Below the pieces are notes generated by a model. That model was not told the DNA's origin, did no database searches, and saw only the letters and a list, made by a program, of their open reading frames with translations. From NCBI GenBank assembly GCA_945897695.1, contig CAMDGW010000030.1, forward strand, positions 1-16,878: DNA of 16,878 nt, written 5' to 3'. Shown piece by piece: positions 1 to 6,922 of the stretch. Source of the DNA: Pseudobacteriovorax antillogorgiicola (GTDB taxonomy: Bacteria > Bdellovibrionota_B > Oligoflexia > Oligoflexales > RGVZ01). How positions within the stretch are numbered: position 1 is the stretch's first letter; the number at the start of each line of letters is the position of its first letter. The position numbers and the translations under genes are program-made.

Positions 1-275
1 CGCTGGAGGGCTGTCATCTTTTGGGAAACTCTTTGGGACTGGGTTTCCATATCTAGAAACAAAATTGTCCAAGCATCTCGAAGATTGGATTCGTACAATG
101 TGCGCATAGACTCAAAAACAGAAAAACTGGCCGCCCCCAGAATGCCCACCAGACAAATCGCTGAAAGAATCAGGCGGATCCCAGGACGGAAGCCGAACCG
201 AACTTTATTGTTTCCACCTCGAGCATTAACCTTCGCCCTGAGGTCAGTCTTTTCCTGCAACTTAGAGTCTGACAT
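1..275 (-). CDS. N-terminus of a single-span membrane protein (partial, runs off window)
   Basis: The reading frame starts at ATG 275 and stays open to the window edge, giving about 91 residues. A basic N-terminal tail (residues 1-32) precedes one hydrophobic segment at about residues 34-56 (core ILSAICLVGILGAASF). An extracytoplasmic stretch follows that begins ESMRTLYESNLRDAW and is likely helical. This layout is typical of the first membrane span and ligand-binding segment of a sensory protein (chemoreceptor, histidine kinase or cyclase), but no output domain is inside the window, so the function is open. The start is supported by an AGGAAAG ribosome binding site 5 to 6 bases upstream. The start lies inside the end of motB (14-base overlap), which suggests translational coupling and a shared role with the stator. 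Confidence 0.7.
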   Translation of the reverse strand, partial: MSDSKLQEKTDLRAKVNARGGNNKVRFGFRPGIRLILSAICLVGILGAASFSVFESMRTLYESNLRDAWTILFLDMETQSQRVSQKMTALQ

Positions 276-1152
276 TTTTATCTTTCCTAACCTCAATTTC
301 AATACGTCGATTTTTCTTCATATTCTCAGGAATCCATTGTCCGCTGGCGGATTTTTCGGGCAGAAGGGGCTCTGCACTCCCCCGTCCTTCTACTCTAAGC
401 TTCCTTGGATCGACACCTTTAGCCATCATGAATTTTGCGACTTCCGATGCGCGCAATACCGAAAGTGACCAATTATCAGTTTTTGACTTTGCAGGCGGCG
501 CACTTGAATCTGTGTGTCCAATGACACTGATATAAATCGTATTTTGAATTTGATTAATCGTATTCGCGACATCGGCTAGACGAGGCTTAGCATCCGCAAG
601 AATTTCTGCAGAACCTGCAGCGAATGCTATATCAACCGGTAAAGCAATTGACATGGTCTGTTTTATCTCATCGGCACCAAGGACAGCCTTTAGTTCATCG
701 ATTGTCATTTTATCTTTGTTATCCTTACTCGTTTCGCTCTGACCCGCACTGCCATTTTTTCCTCGATTCTGCTGTTCTTCAAGTTTCTCAAGCACATCTT
801 CAACCGAATCTACATTCATCATTGCAATTAGCATCTGCACGGCCTTGAAGGCAACCGACTGTGAGGCCTCCTTGGCGGAAGAACCCTCAGAGTCACTTGA
901 GCTTTCATTCTTTTTAAACGCATCCATCAATTTTAGACGAACGCATTCTTCATTTTTTGGATCTTTTGAAGCAAAGGAATACATAACAACGAAGAAACCA
1001 AAAAGAAGTGTCATCAGATCCGCATAGGACACAAGCCAGGGCTCGCCCTCTTCGTGCTCGGCAGCATGCTTCTTTGCACCGTGACCATCATCATGTATTT
1101 CGTGATGATGAGCATCATGATGGTCTTTTTTATTTTGAGTTTTTTTTGCCAT
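262..1152 (-). CDS. motB: MotB-type stator subunit with OmpA-like peptidoglycan-binding domain
   Basis: This is a 296-residue inner-membrane stator protein that would anchor an ion-driven MotA/MotB channel to peptidoglycan. Residues 1-38 are cytoplasmic and rich in histidine (nine His between 11 and 33). Residues 39-61 carry the MotB signature WLVSYADLMTLLFGFF followed by a hydrophobic run; D45 sits where the ion-binding Asp32 of E. coli MotB lies. A charged Ser/Gly/Lys-rich periplasmic linker (80-165) leads to an OmpA-family domain at about 168-290, with GHTDS at 212-216 and the closing NRRIEIEV motif at 281-288. Length is normal for MotB. ATG 1152 has GGGAG 12 bases upstream. The gene lies 89 bases downstream of an unrecognised gene on the same strand and overlaps the next gene by 14 bases. 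Its MotA partner is on the opposite strand about 1.9 kb away, unlike the usual motAB operon. Confidence 0.9.
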   Translation of the reverse strand: MAKKTQNKKDHHDAHHHEIHDDGHGAKKHAAEHEEGEPWLVSYADLMTLLFGFFVVMYSFASKDPKNEECVRLKLMDAFKKNESSSDSEGSSAKEASQSVAFKAVQMLIAMMNVDSVEDVLEKLEEQQNRGKNGSAGQSETSKDNKDKMTIDELKAVLGADEIKQTMSIALPVDIAFAAGSAEILADAKPRLADVANTINQIQNTIYISVIGHTDSSAPPAKSKTDNWSLSVLRASEVAKFMMAKGVDPRKLRVEGRGSAEPLLPEKSASGQWIPENMKKNRRIEIEVRKDKNVRL

Positions 1153-1165
1153 AAAAATGACACAC

Positions 1166-1187
1166 TCCCATTAGTCATTTTATGGGA
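1166..1187 (-). promoter_or_regulatory. Possible hairpin covering the motB ribosome binding site
   Basis: Read on the minus strand, TCCCAT (1187-1182) and ATGGGA (1171-1166) are perfect complements separated by 10 bases. The second arm contains most of the GGGAG ribosome binding site of motB. TGACTA also occurs twice here as a direct repeat flanking the arms. This could be an RNA hairpin that limits motB translation or a DNA-binding site. The six-base stem is short, so it may be chance. Confidence 0.25.
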
Positions 1188-1241
1188 TAGTCACTTCAAG
1201 CTACATAGGCATATCTTGCCCAGCAGGCTCGGTTTGAATTT

Positions 1242-2771
1242 TCATAGTAAAACGAGATTTCCATTGTCTAGCTTTACAACCGACTTATCAGTCTTTTCGA
1301 GCTTGGTTTGAATGGGCTCCTGTTGCCGAAAGATCGCCGGACGATCTCCTACAGACTCCGCTTTAGGAGCTGGCGGTAAAGTCAAAGATTCATCTCTGGA
1401 AACACGAATCGACCCTGTATCGTCAGAAACAGAAAGGTGAAAATCGCATCTTGGAGCGTTTAAATACCTTTTAGCATTTGACAGAAGCTCCTCCGTCACA
1501 AGGCCTGACGTATCGACTGCTAGAAGACCAATGTCATCCAAGACGTCTCTGGTATGCATCGCTGGAATGCCTATACGGTCTGATACTAACGGTGATCGTT
1601 CCGCAGAAAAACTCGGACTATTTAAGCTTTCATCGTTCGATACGAGTTTAATAGGACTAGATTCGCTGCCGTTGAGACCACCCCAAACACTGCAGGATAA
1701 ATTTTCGAAATGCTGCTCGTTAAATTCGCGATCTGATTGGAGTCCTGTGAAACAATCTATTTCAAGCTCAACAGCTGTCCCAGACGTTTTTTCAAATATT
1801 TCACGATCAGATTCAGACGCCCCCCCCACATTAAGGGTTGGTAGAGCCATCTGGACTGGTGTAGGCAATTCAAAATCTCGGCGAGGCCTTAATTTACGAT
1901 GGGTTCCCTCCATCTTCAGGCGGTTCAATGAAGACATACCAATAAGGTCTGGCGGAAAGAACGTAACAGCAGACTCCGCCATCGAGCCGGCAGCCAAAGC
2001 ATTCGACCACACCACCTCAGCTGCGACGGCAATGGCGTCGTCTTCCGGCTGTTCATAGCCATCGATCCGAGATGATAGGACTTCATTAATCAGCGGTGGA
2101 AGCTTGAACCTGGTCAGGAATGTTTTTCGCATCCATTCTGGCATATCAACAACAATATCAGCAGCTGCCTGCACGGGTATACGGACAATCAATTGAAAGG
2201 TCGTCAGCAAGAGCTCATCAAGTGGCTCTTCCCTGCACCCGTAGTATTCAAGAGCTGAAAACACTGTGTCATCATCTGAATCGTTGATGTTTATGCCGGG
2301 TTTACGCAATATTTGGTCACGAATTAACTGCTGCATGTGAACAGGTTTTCTGCGGCGAATGATCATAGCCTCTTCACCCATTGACAAACCGGGCAAACCG
2401 ATACGTTGGACTTCTTTAACCGATATGGAAGAAGGAACGTCCATTGAATTAAATGCGGTCGGATCGCTGTTGGCCCCACTCTGCAATTTAGATCTATAGG
2501 CGTCATTGTTATCATGACCGGCAGAATCTGGATATTCGGGCAAAGGCGGAAGTGTCCTAACCGCTTTCGGAGCTATCGTACCTAAGGCGGTTTCAATATG
2601 TCGATTGCTAAATCCAACCTTCGGAGATTCAACAGGCTCCGCCTTGGATTTTGGATACTTATCTTTTGCAACAGAAATTACGATGCTGCGCTTAGGACTG
2701 GAGGACGTGACAGACTTACCCAGACTGTTTCCTTGAAAACTTGATCCCTTCGCCCCCGAAGACTGACTCAT
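1242..2771 (-). CDS. Unrecognised 509-residue soluble protein in the motor locus
   Basis: I do not recognise the family. The protein has no signal peptide and no membrane span, so it should be cytoplasmic. Residues 1-130 are Ser/Lys/Pro-rich and look disordered. Residues from about 130 to 290 are the most ordered part: a basic patch (MIIRRRKPVH), then helical, hydrophobic-patterned sequence including LLLTTFQLIVRIPVQAAADI, MPEWMRKTFLTRF and AIAVAAEVVWSNALAAGS. Residues 300-509 are acidic, Ser-rich and lower in complexity, with a short ordered-looking piece around VLDDIGLLAVDTSGL. ATG 2771 has GGAG about 10 bases upstream. It is divergent from motA across 236 bases and is followed after 89 bases by motB. 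Its position between the two stator genes suggests a regulator, adaptor or structural partner of the motor. That role is inferred from position alone. Confidence 0.75.
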   Translation of the reverse strand: MSQSSGAKGSSFQGNSLGKSVTSSSPKRSIVISVAKDKYPKSKAEPVESPKVGFSNRHIETALGTIAPKAVRTLPPLPEYPDSAGHDNNDAYRSKLQSGANSDPTAFNSMDVPSSISVKEVQRIGLPGLSMGEEAMIIRRRKPVHMQQLIRDQILRKPGININDSDDDTVFSALEYYGCREEPLDELLLTTFQLIVRIPVQAAADIVVDMPEWMRKTFLTRFKLPPLINEVLSSRIDGYEQPEDDAIAVAAEVVWSNALAAGSMAESAVTFFPPDLIGMSSLNRLKMEGTHRKLRPRRDFELPTPVQMALPTLNVGGASESDREIFEKTSGTAVELEIDCFTGLQSDREFNEQHFENLSCSVWGGLNGSESSPIKLVSNDESLNSPSFSAERSPLVSDRIGIPAMHTRDVLDDIGLLAVDTSGLVTEELLSNAKRYLNAPRCDFHLSVSDDTGSIRVSRDESLTLPPAPKAESVGDRPAIFRQQEPIQTKLEKTDKSVVKLDNGNLVLL

Positions 2772-2846
2772 GGTATTGACTCCGCAATTAACAAGAGTTT
2801 ACTCAAGATGATATCGGACAATTGACTCAACTCTGGAGGCGTGAAA

Positions 2847-2897
2847 ATGAATCTGACAATATCTAAAGCTATGTCAAACCTCCAAATTCCAACATAA
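2847..2897 (+). CDS. Possible 16-codon leader peptide upstream of motA
   Basis: A GGAGG ribosome binding site (2835-2839) is followed seven bases later by ATG and a 16-codon frame encoding MNLTISKAMSNLQIPT, ending in TAA. A CCTCCA (2879-2884) inside the frame is complementary to the TGGAGG that contains its ribosome binding site, so the two could pair in RNA. The frame lies in the untranslated gap between the divergent 509-residue gene and motA. It may be a leader peptide, a small protein or chance. Confidence 0.25.
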   Translation: MNLTISKAMSNLQIPT

Positions 2898-2940
2898 ACC
2901 CGAGGTGATATCACTGGTTAGGCCGAGCCCTTCGAAATCT

Positions 2941-2969
2941 TTGTCAAAAGCAGGTTAGACTAAATACAG
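2941..2969 (+). promoter_or_regulatory. Candidate promoter for motA
   Basis: TTGTCA (2941-2946) matches the -35 consensus at five of six positions. With 16 to 17 bases of spacing it is followed by AATACA/ATACAG, a poor -10 match. The site is about 40 bases upstream of the motA start. No better sigma-70-like pair was seen in this gap; a flagellar-type alternative sigma factor was not evident either. Confidence 0.3.
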
Positions 2970-2994
2970 AGCATCTAGCCAGGAATTATCATTT

Positions 2995-3000
2995 AGAGGA
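2995..3000 (+). promoter_or_regulatory. Ribosome binding site deciding the TTG start of motA
   Basis: AGAGGA lies seven bases upstream of TTG 3008. No in-frame ATG or GTG with a comparable site exists upstream. The protein read from TTG begins directly with the first membrane span, as MotA proteins do. Confidence 0.7.
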
Positions 3001-3007
3001 CCCCCTT

Positions 3008-3799
3008 TTGAACTTCCTAGTTGTCATTTCGTTTTGTCTTGCAGCAGCTGTCGTGGGATGGGCGGCTTTAACATCCAGTGATAATCCAAAAGCGTTTATT
3101 GATGTACATGGACTTGTCATCGTTATCGCTGGCTCCATTGTCGCAACGTCGATCAGCTTCCAGCTGGACAGAGTTTTCCTCATGCTAAAAGTATTCTGGA
3201 ATCGGACGATTCTTGGAAAGAAACCGGACTATATCGCCGTCATCAAAGATCTCATGAAGCTTGCCGATGCCTATCGCAACGAATCAAGTGAGCTCCAATC
3301 TTTGGTCGAAAGTCAAAAGGACCATTTCCTAAAAGAGTCAATGAAGCTTCTTCTTGACGAACTGGTAGAGCCTGCTCAACTTGGGAAGATACTAAGGGCC
3401 AGAGCAGAAACCATTTTTGAACGCTACAATGATGATGCCGCACGTTTCAAGGCTATGGGTAAGTACCCTCCAGCCATGGGCCTGATGGGTGCTGTTATCG
3501 GGATGATTGCTCTGCTAGGAGGTCTAGGAAAACCAGGCGCAGAAAAAACCATTGGCCCATCCATGTCGATTGCGCTTGTAGCAACATTCTATGGCATCGC
3601 CTTCGCAAACTTGATTGTTATTCCCATCGGAGAAAACCTCGGAGAAACTTCGAAGGAGATCCTCCGCAAAAACACAATTATTGTTGAAGGTATTAAGTTG
3701 GTCGCCGCCAAAACCAACCCAATCGTCCTCGCTGAAGAACTCAATTCATATCTGCTTCCGAATGAACGAGTCGATTGGAAAGCCGTAGTTGGTGCCTGA
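3008..3799 (+). CDS. motA: MotA/PomA-family stator ion-channel subunit
   Basis: This 263-residue inner-membrane protein would form the ion channel with MotB and push on a rotor through its cytoplasmic loop. Four spans are visible: about 1-22, 31-50 (with the family-typical FIDVHGLVIVIAGSIVAT), 153-173 and 184-207. A large cytoplasmic segment at 52-150 lies between spans 2 and 3. The span-3 entry YPPAMGLMGAVIGM and the span-4 region IGPSMSIALVATFYGIAFAN are strong MotA signatures; P155 and P206 sit at the two positions where MotA has conserved prolines. The C-terminal tail IIVEGIKLVAAKTNPIVLAE matches the IIEGI...NPR..E pattern of MotA/PomA rather than ExbB/TolQ. The start is TTG. The gene stands alone on the plus strand, divergent from the motB-side genes and convergent, 66 bases apart, with the FliF/FliG-like gene. 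No terminator was seen in that gap. Confidence 0.9.
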   Translation: MNFLVVISFCLAAAVVGWAALTSSDNPKAFIDVHGLVIVIAGSIVATSISFQLDRVFLMLKVFWNRTILGKKPDYIAVIKDLMKLADAYRNESSELQSLVESQKDHFLKESMKLLLDELVEPAQLGKILRARAETIFERYNDDAARFKAMGKYPPAMGLMGAVIGMIALLGGLGKPGAEKTIGPSMSIALVATFYGIAFANLIVIPIGENLGETSKEILRKNTIIVEGIKLVAAKTNPIVLAEELNSYLLPNERVDWKAVVGA

Positions 3800-3865
3800 A
3801 ATATTTATTAGAAGCTTTACTCGTTTGATCTATTGATTGCTCACGCACCAATTAGTTCAAATAGC

Positions 3866-6280
3866 TCAGGATGCCTTACGCTCTTCTCCCTGAGCGTTGA
3901 CACCCTCAGGCGGCTGCAGTCCGAGAGCCTTTGCCTGCGATAGGATAATCTCGTCGACCACGTTACGATCGGAAGAGACAATTTTCCGAACGGCGGTAAG
4001 CAATGATTCGATAATTGCGTCTTTTCGCGTATTAATTTCTGCCATCTTTTTAGCATTCTTCTGGGTTTGATCAATTTCTGTTTGCAGCATCTCTGCCTTC
4101 TTAGTCCCGGACGGTAACGTGGACTGTATTGCGGCCCTTAAGGCAGCATCAGCCATGAGCATGACTTCCGTACGCTTTGCCAGCGGCAAACCACCAAAAG
4201 CTTGACCGATGACTTTGCCCGGCACGTAGACCATGTCTTTCAAGAATAGCTTAGTCTGCATGATCTGCCGCTTGAGATCCCAGTCTTCAGGCGGCACGAG
4301 ATCATAGACCATGCCTTCATCTGCGACCGAAACCGTCTTTACCAAACGCAGAATCAGACGGCGCTGAGCTTGAGCACGCTCGGTGACAGTTGATGCAACC
4401 TGCTCGATTTTGGTAATAATACTCGCAATAACTTGATCGGGCGAGTCTATCGACTTATCCATCAGGCCTGCAGCATCCTTTAGGACCGCAGGAGGGATAG
4501 CTTTCATAAGTCGATTGCCGCGTTCCACGGTCAGTGTTTTCAGCAGAACCGCAACGCTCGTTGCATCCGCTTCGGTAATAAACTTTTGGATAACTGCATC
4601 ATCAGACTTGATCAATACCGCACGGACTGGGTCAAAGGCTTTCATCCCGTCGTCGCGCAACGTTGCTTTTGAGATACATTCGCCGTACATTCGCTGTGCA
4701 ATCTCAGCACCATTTAGGATATTTGGCGGCGTTTCACGGTGTTCTTCGATATATGACTCAAGCTTCTGAACTGCAGCACGTGGCAATTGATCTAGGGAAG
4801 GCTTCAGTGGCGCATAGCCCATGAAGCTCAAAAGGTCCCTGAAATCAGCGAGACCATTGTCATCATAGAACATATCACTTAGATATTCGGCACAAAGAAA
4901 TGTATTCTCCGAAATGAGGGCTGTCATCTGCACTCGGATATTTTGCATTTCGCGGGTGAGCGCTTGACCTGCAGCAGCTTGATCAAAGCTTCCGCGCTGA
5001 TCTTCATCTTGATCCGCAGAGGCAGGCGAATCCTCAACAGTAGCATCCTCTGTGCCGCCATCTCCGCCTTCTTCCGCAGGTTTGAGCGCAGCAATATCTT
5101 TTCCCAAACCTGAAAGCGCTGTTTGAATTCCCTTACTGAGGGCCCTAGATGCGAGTAACATCGCAAGAAACACAAACAAGCCAAGGATCAATCCACTGAC
5201 CACCGTCGAGACGAACGCATTGTCAGGCTTCCAAATTGATTGAAAAAACGTCTTCGCAGTCGCCGCCTCGACTGGCGCTGGTGGAGCAGGCGCTGGAAGC
5301 GCAGGAGCTACTTTGACTTTGACCCAATCAATAGTGTTTGCGCCCTTTGCTATAGTTGAAAATTCGAGAAATTCACCCACGAGCGAAGGCAAAACTTCTG
5401 CAAAATCCTTTGGACTGCCCGGTGGCAGCGTCACCTCAACATTGACCTTGGTGATATAGTCAGCTGGCTTAAAGACAAATGAGCCAGTCGTTGGCGCTGG
5501 CGAAGATGGGACACTGATGGCTAGCGTTACTGGCGCCGGAGCAGGCGCTGCTGGCATTGCAGGGGGAAATGGCGGCTGTGCAGGGGTATTAACGTTAATA
5601 GTTGGTGCCTGCGCTACCTCTGTAAGTTTAGTTTGCTGCGCCTCTTGGGCTTTAGCGATAATCTCACTGATGGTAGAATTAACAATGTCGACATTCAATC
5701 GCCCAAGGCGGACCCCTTCCTTGGGACCATCGGTCGTTTTAGCAGTCTCAGCCGTCTTCTGTCGCTTAGCTTGGTCTTCTGCAAGTTTTTTTGCTTGCTC
5801 TTCACTCAGGCGCTTATTGTGATCTTCATTTATTTTCTTAACATATTCATCGTAAATCTTTTTAACCCGCTCTTCATATTGCTGACGGGTTTGCTCTTCT
5901 TTTTTTGCCTGCTCGTCATTGAATGTCTTGAGCATATCTGTAACATTCTTACGAAATGACTCGTCAAGCTCTTGGCGCTCTTTTCCTACAGAGTCTGTCT
6001 GTGCCCTTTTCCAAGAATCAGAATCAGCCTGAGCCTTCTTTTCATCAAACTGAAGACTGAGACTGACCGAGGCATCGGCATCATTAATCCCGCGCAGCTT
6101 AAGTTCACTTTTCAACTTCTGCCGCAACATGTTGCCATAAAATTCAGCGAGCTCTAGTTTGTCCTGACGAGATATCAAAACCGTATTAACACTTGCAGAC
6201 TGAGCTAGTGTCTGAAAAGAAAATAGTGCTGCATAGACGGCGGTTCCAAACTTGAACCATCGACGTCGCGAATGCACCAT
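3866..6280 (-). CDS. Membrane-anchored FliF/FliG-like fusion protein (putative rotor component)
   Basis: The protein has 804 residues from ATG 6280. That start is chosen because it gives a signal peptide (basic MVHSRRRWFK, hydrophobic core, exit near LAQSA at about 28); an upstream ATG at 6343 and the frame opening at 6466 give no such peptide. Periplasmic residues 38-80 (ELAEFYGNMLRQKLKSEL then ADASVSLSLQFDE) and 274-327 (YITKVNVEVTLP...LPSLVGEFLEF...IDWVKVKVAPA) resemble the two halves of the FliF C-terminal ring-building domain. A charged coiled coil (about 85-225) and a Pro/Ala linker (226-266) lie between them. One span follows at about 357-379. The acidic linker 400-430 is followed by an all-helical cytoplasmic region. 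Residues 563-607 resemble FliG's middle domain (VAVLLKTLTVERGNRLM), and 676-770 resemble FliG-C (KLFLKDMVYV, LMADAALR, KKAEMLQTEID, IIESLLTAVRKIV). Similarity is remote and judged by eye. An MgtE-N-type helical repeat is the main alternative for the cytoplasmic part. It has no good ribosome binding site and is convergent with motA. Confidence 0.6.
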   Translation of the reverse strand: MVHSRRRWFKFGTAVYAALFSFQTLAQSASVNTVLISRQDKLELAEFYGNMLRQKLKSELKLRGINDADASVSLSLQFDEKKAQADSDSWKRAQTDSVGKERQELDESFRKNVTDMLKTFNDEQAKKEEQTRQQYEERVKKIYDEYVKKINEDHNKRLSEEQAKKLAEDQAKRQKTAETAKTTDGPKEGVRLGRLNVDIVNSTISEIIAKAQEAQQTKLTEVAQAPTINVNTPAQPPFPPAMPAAPAPAPVTLAISVPSSPAPTTGSFVFKPADYITKVNVEVTLPPGSPKDFAEVLPSLVGEFLEFSTIAKGANTIDWVKVKVAPALPAPAPPAPVEAATAKTFFQSIWKPDNAFVSTVVSGLILGLFVFLAMLLASRALSKGIQTALSGLGKDIAALKPAEEGGDGGTEDATVEDSPASADQDEDQRGSFDQAAAGQALTREMQNIRVQMTALISENTFLCAEYLSDMFYDDNGLADFRDLLSFMGYAPLKPSLDQLPRAAVQKLESYIEEHRETPPNILNGAEIAQRMYGECISKATLRDDGMKAFDPVRAVLIKSDDAVIQKFITEADATSVAVLLKTLTVERGNRLMKAIPPAVLKDAAGLMDKSIDSPDQVIASIITKIEQVASTVTERAQAQRRLILRLVKTVSVADEGMVYDLVPPEDWDLKRQIMQTKLFLKDMVYVPGKVIGQAFGGLPLAKRTEVMLMADAALRAAIQSTLPSGTKKAEMLQTEIDQTQKNAKKMAEINTRKDAIIESLLTAVRKIVSSDRNVVDEIILSQAKALGLQPPEGVNAQGEERKAS

Positions 6281-6444
6281 TTTTTTACTTTGATAATTCA
6301 AGCCTACTCCGCATATATAACCAAGAGAACCCTGATCCTGCATCTTGTCTATCGGCAGAATCGTTTGATATTTAAATTTTACTGCTAGGCAATTTTGTTC
6401 CAGCTTGCATGCCAGTGAAAATCTAATTGTTTTAGTAAAATACC

Positions 6445-6488
6445 AAAAAGTAAGTGACGCCAGCACACGCCTTGTGCTTGAGCGTCAC
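6445..6488 (-). terminator. Hairpin terminator of the tmk-holB-PSP1-DUF962 operon
   Basis: On the minus strand GTGACGC pairs with GCGTCAC and, inside that, AGCACA pairs with TGTGCT around a five-base loop, with small internal asymmetries. The stem is followed by TTACTTTTT. It lies 24 bases past the stop of the DUF962 gene and ahead of the FliF/FliG-like gene, so it separates the two transcription units. Confidence 0.8.
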
Positions 6489-6512
6489 GTAGATTTTCAA
6501 TAATTTAGAAGG

Positions 6513-6881
6513 TCATCTTCTGGGGCGTATACCAAGCCTGCGAATTTCATCGTCAAGGGTTCCCACCATCATCATCCAAAACATTTTCCAGTCTCCCATG
6601 AATGAGTAGATTGGAAATCTGAAGGTGGCAGGCCGATTTTTCTCAAAAACGAAATGCCCCCACCAGGCACAGGCATACCCGCAAATTACGGCCAGCACTA
6701 ACCATGATCCATTTCCAGTCATCAAGGCCACGGAAACAAAAGTCACTGCTATCGCTGTTCCAAGAAAGTGCTGAATTCTGCACTGTAAAGTGCTGTGCTC
6801 ACCTAAATAAAACGGCCAAAAATCATGAAAAGAAGAAAACGTTCTTACGTCTGACTTTGTTTCAAGATTTTCACTGGTCAT
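6513..6881 (-). CDS. DUF962 / Mpo1-like small membrane protein
   Basis: This 122-residue protein matches the DUF962 (YGL010w-like) family. The family hallmarks are visible: FYLGEHS (24-30), the HFLGT start of the first hydrophobic segment (38-42), and GHFVFEKNRPATF (75-87) followed by FPIYSFMGDWKMF. H29, H38 and H76 are the conserved histidines. The yeast member Mpo1 is an Fe(II)-dependent dioxygenase acting on 2-hydroxy fatty acids in alpha-oxidation. Whether bacterial members do the same is not settled, so only the family is asserted. Two hydrophobic segments (about 41-55 and 58-75) suggest an inner-membrane protein. AGGTGA four bases before ATG 6881 supports the start. It follows the PSP1 gene by 41 bases and is the last gene of that operon. 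Confidence 0.85.
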   Translation of the reverse strand: MTSENLETKSDVRTFSSFHDFWPFYLGEHSTLQCRIQHFLGTAIAVTFVSVALMTGNGSWLVLAVICGYACAWWGHFVFEKNRPATFRFPIYSFMGDWKMFWMMMVGTLDDEIRRLGIRPRR

Positions 6882-6922
6882 ATGATCACCTAAATATTAC
6901 GCCTCAATTCGGATAGATTTTC

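Noticed and set aside
1531..2058. 175-codon plus-strand frame opposite the 509-residue gene
   Set aside because: Low-complexity product, no ribosome binding site, and the minus-strand frame is longer and in operon-like spacing with motB.
262..3799. Zorya-type anti-phage defence (ZorA/ZorB resemble MotA/MotB)
   Set aside because: MotA here has normal length with no long cytoplasmic tail, MotB has a standard OmpA domain, and there is no helicase-like ZorD, ZorC or ZorE gene beside them.
262..3799. ExbB-ExbD/TolQ-TolR energy transducer
   Set aside because: The MotA C-terminal IIVEGI...NP pattern, the YPPAMG motif and the OmpA-type peptidoglycan-binding domain of the partner fit MotA/MotB, not ExbB/ExbD.
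5517..5822. Plus-strand Ala/Gly/Cys-rich frame of 101 codons
   Set aside because: It is the antisense of the Pro/Ala linker of the FliF/FliG-like gene; composition explains it.
6281..6466. 62-residue N-terminal extension of the FliF/FliG-like protein
   Set aside because: It would place the clear signal peptide internally; ATG 6280 gives the correct export signal. The extension shows no domain and no ribosome binding site.
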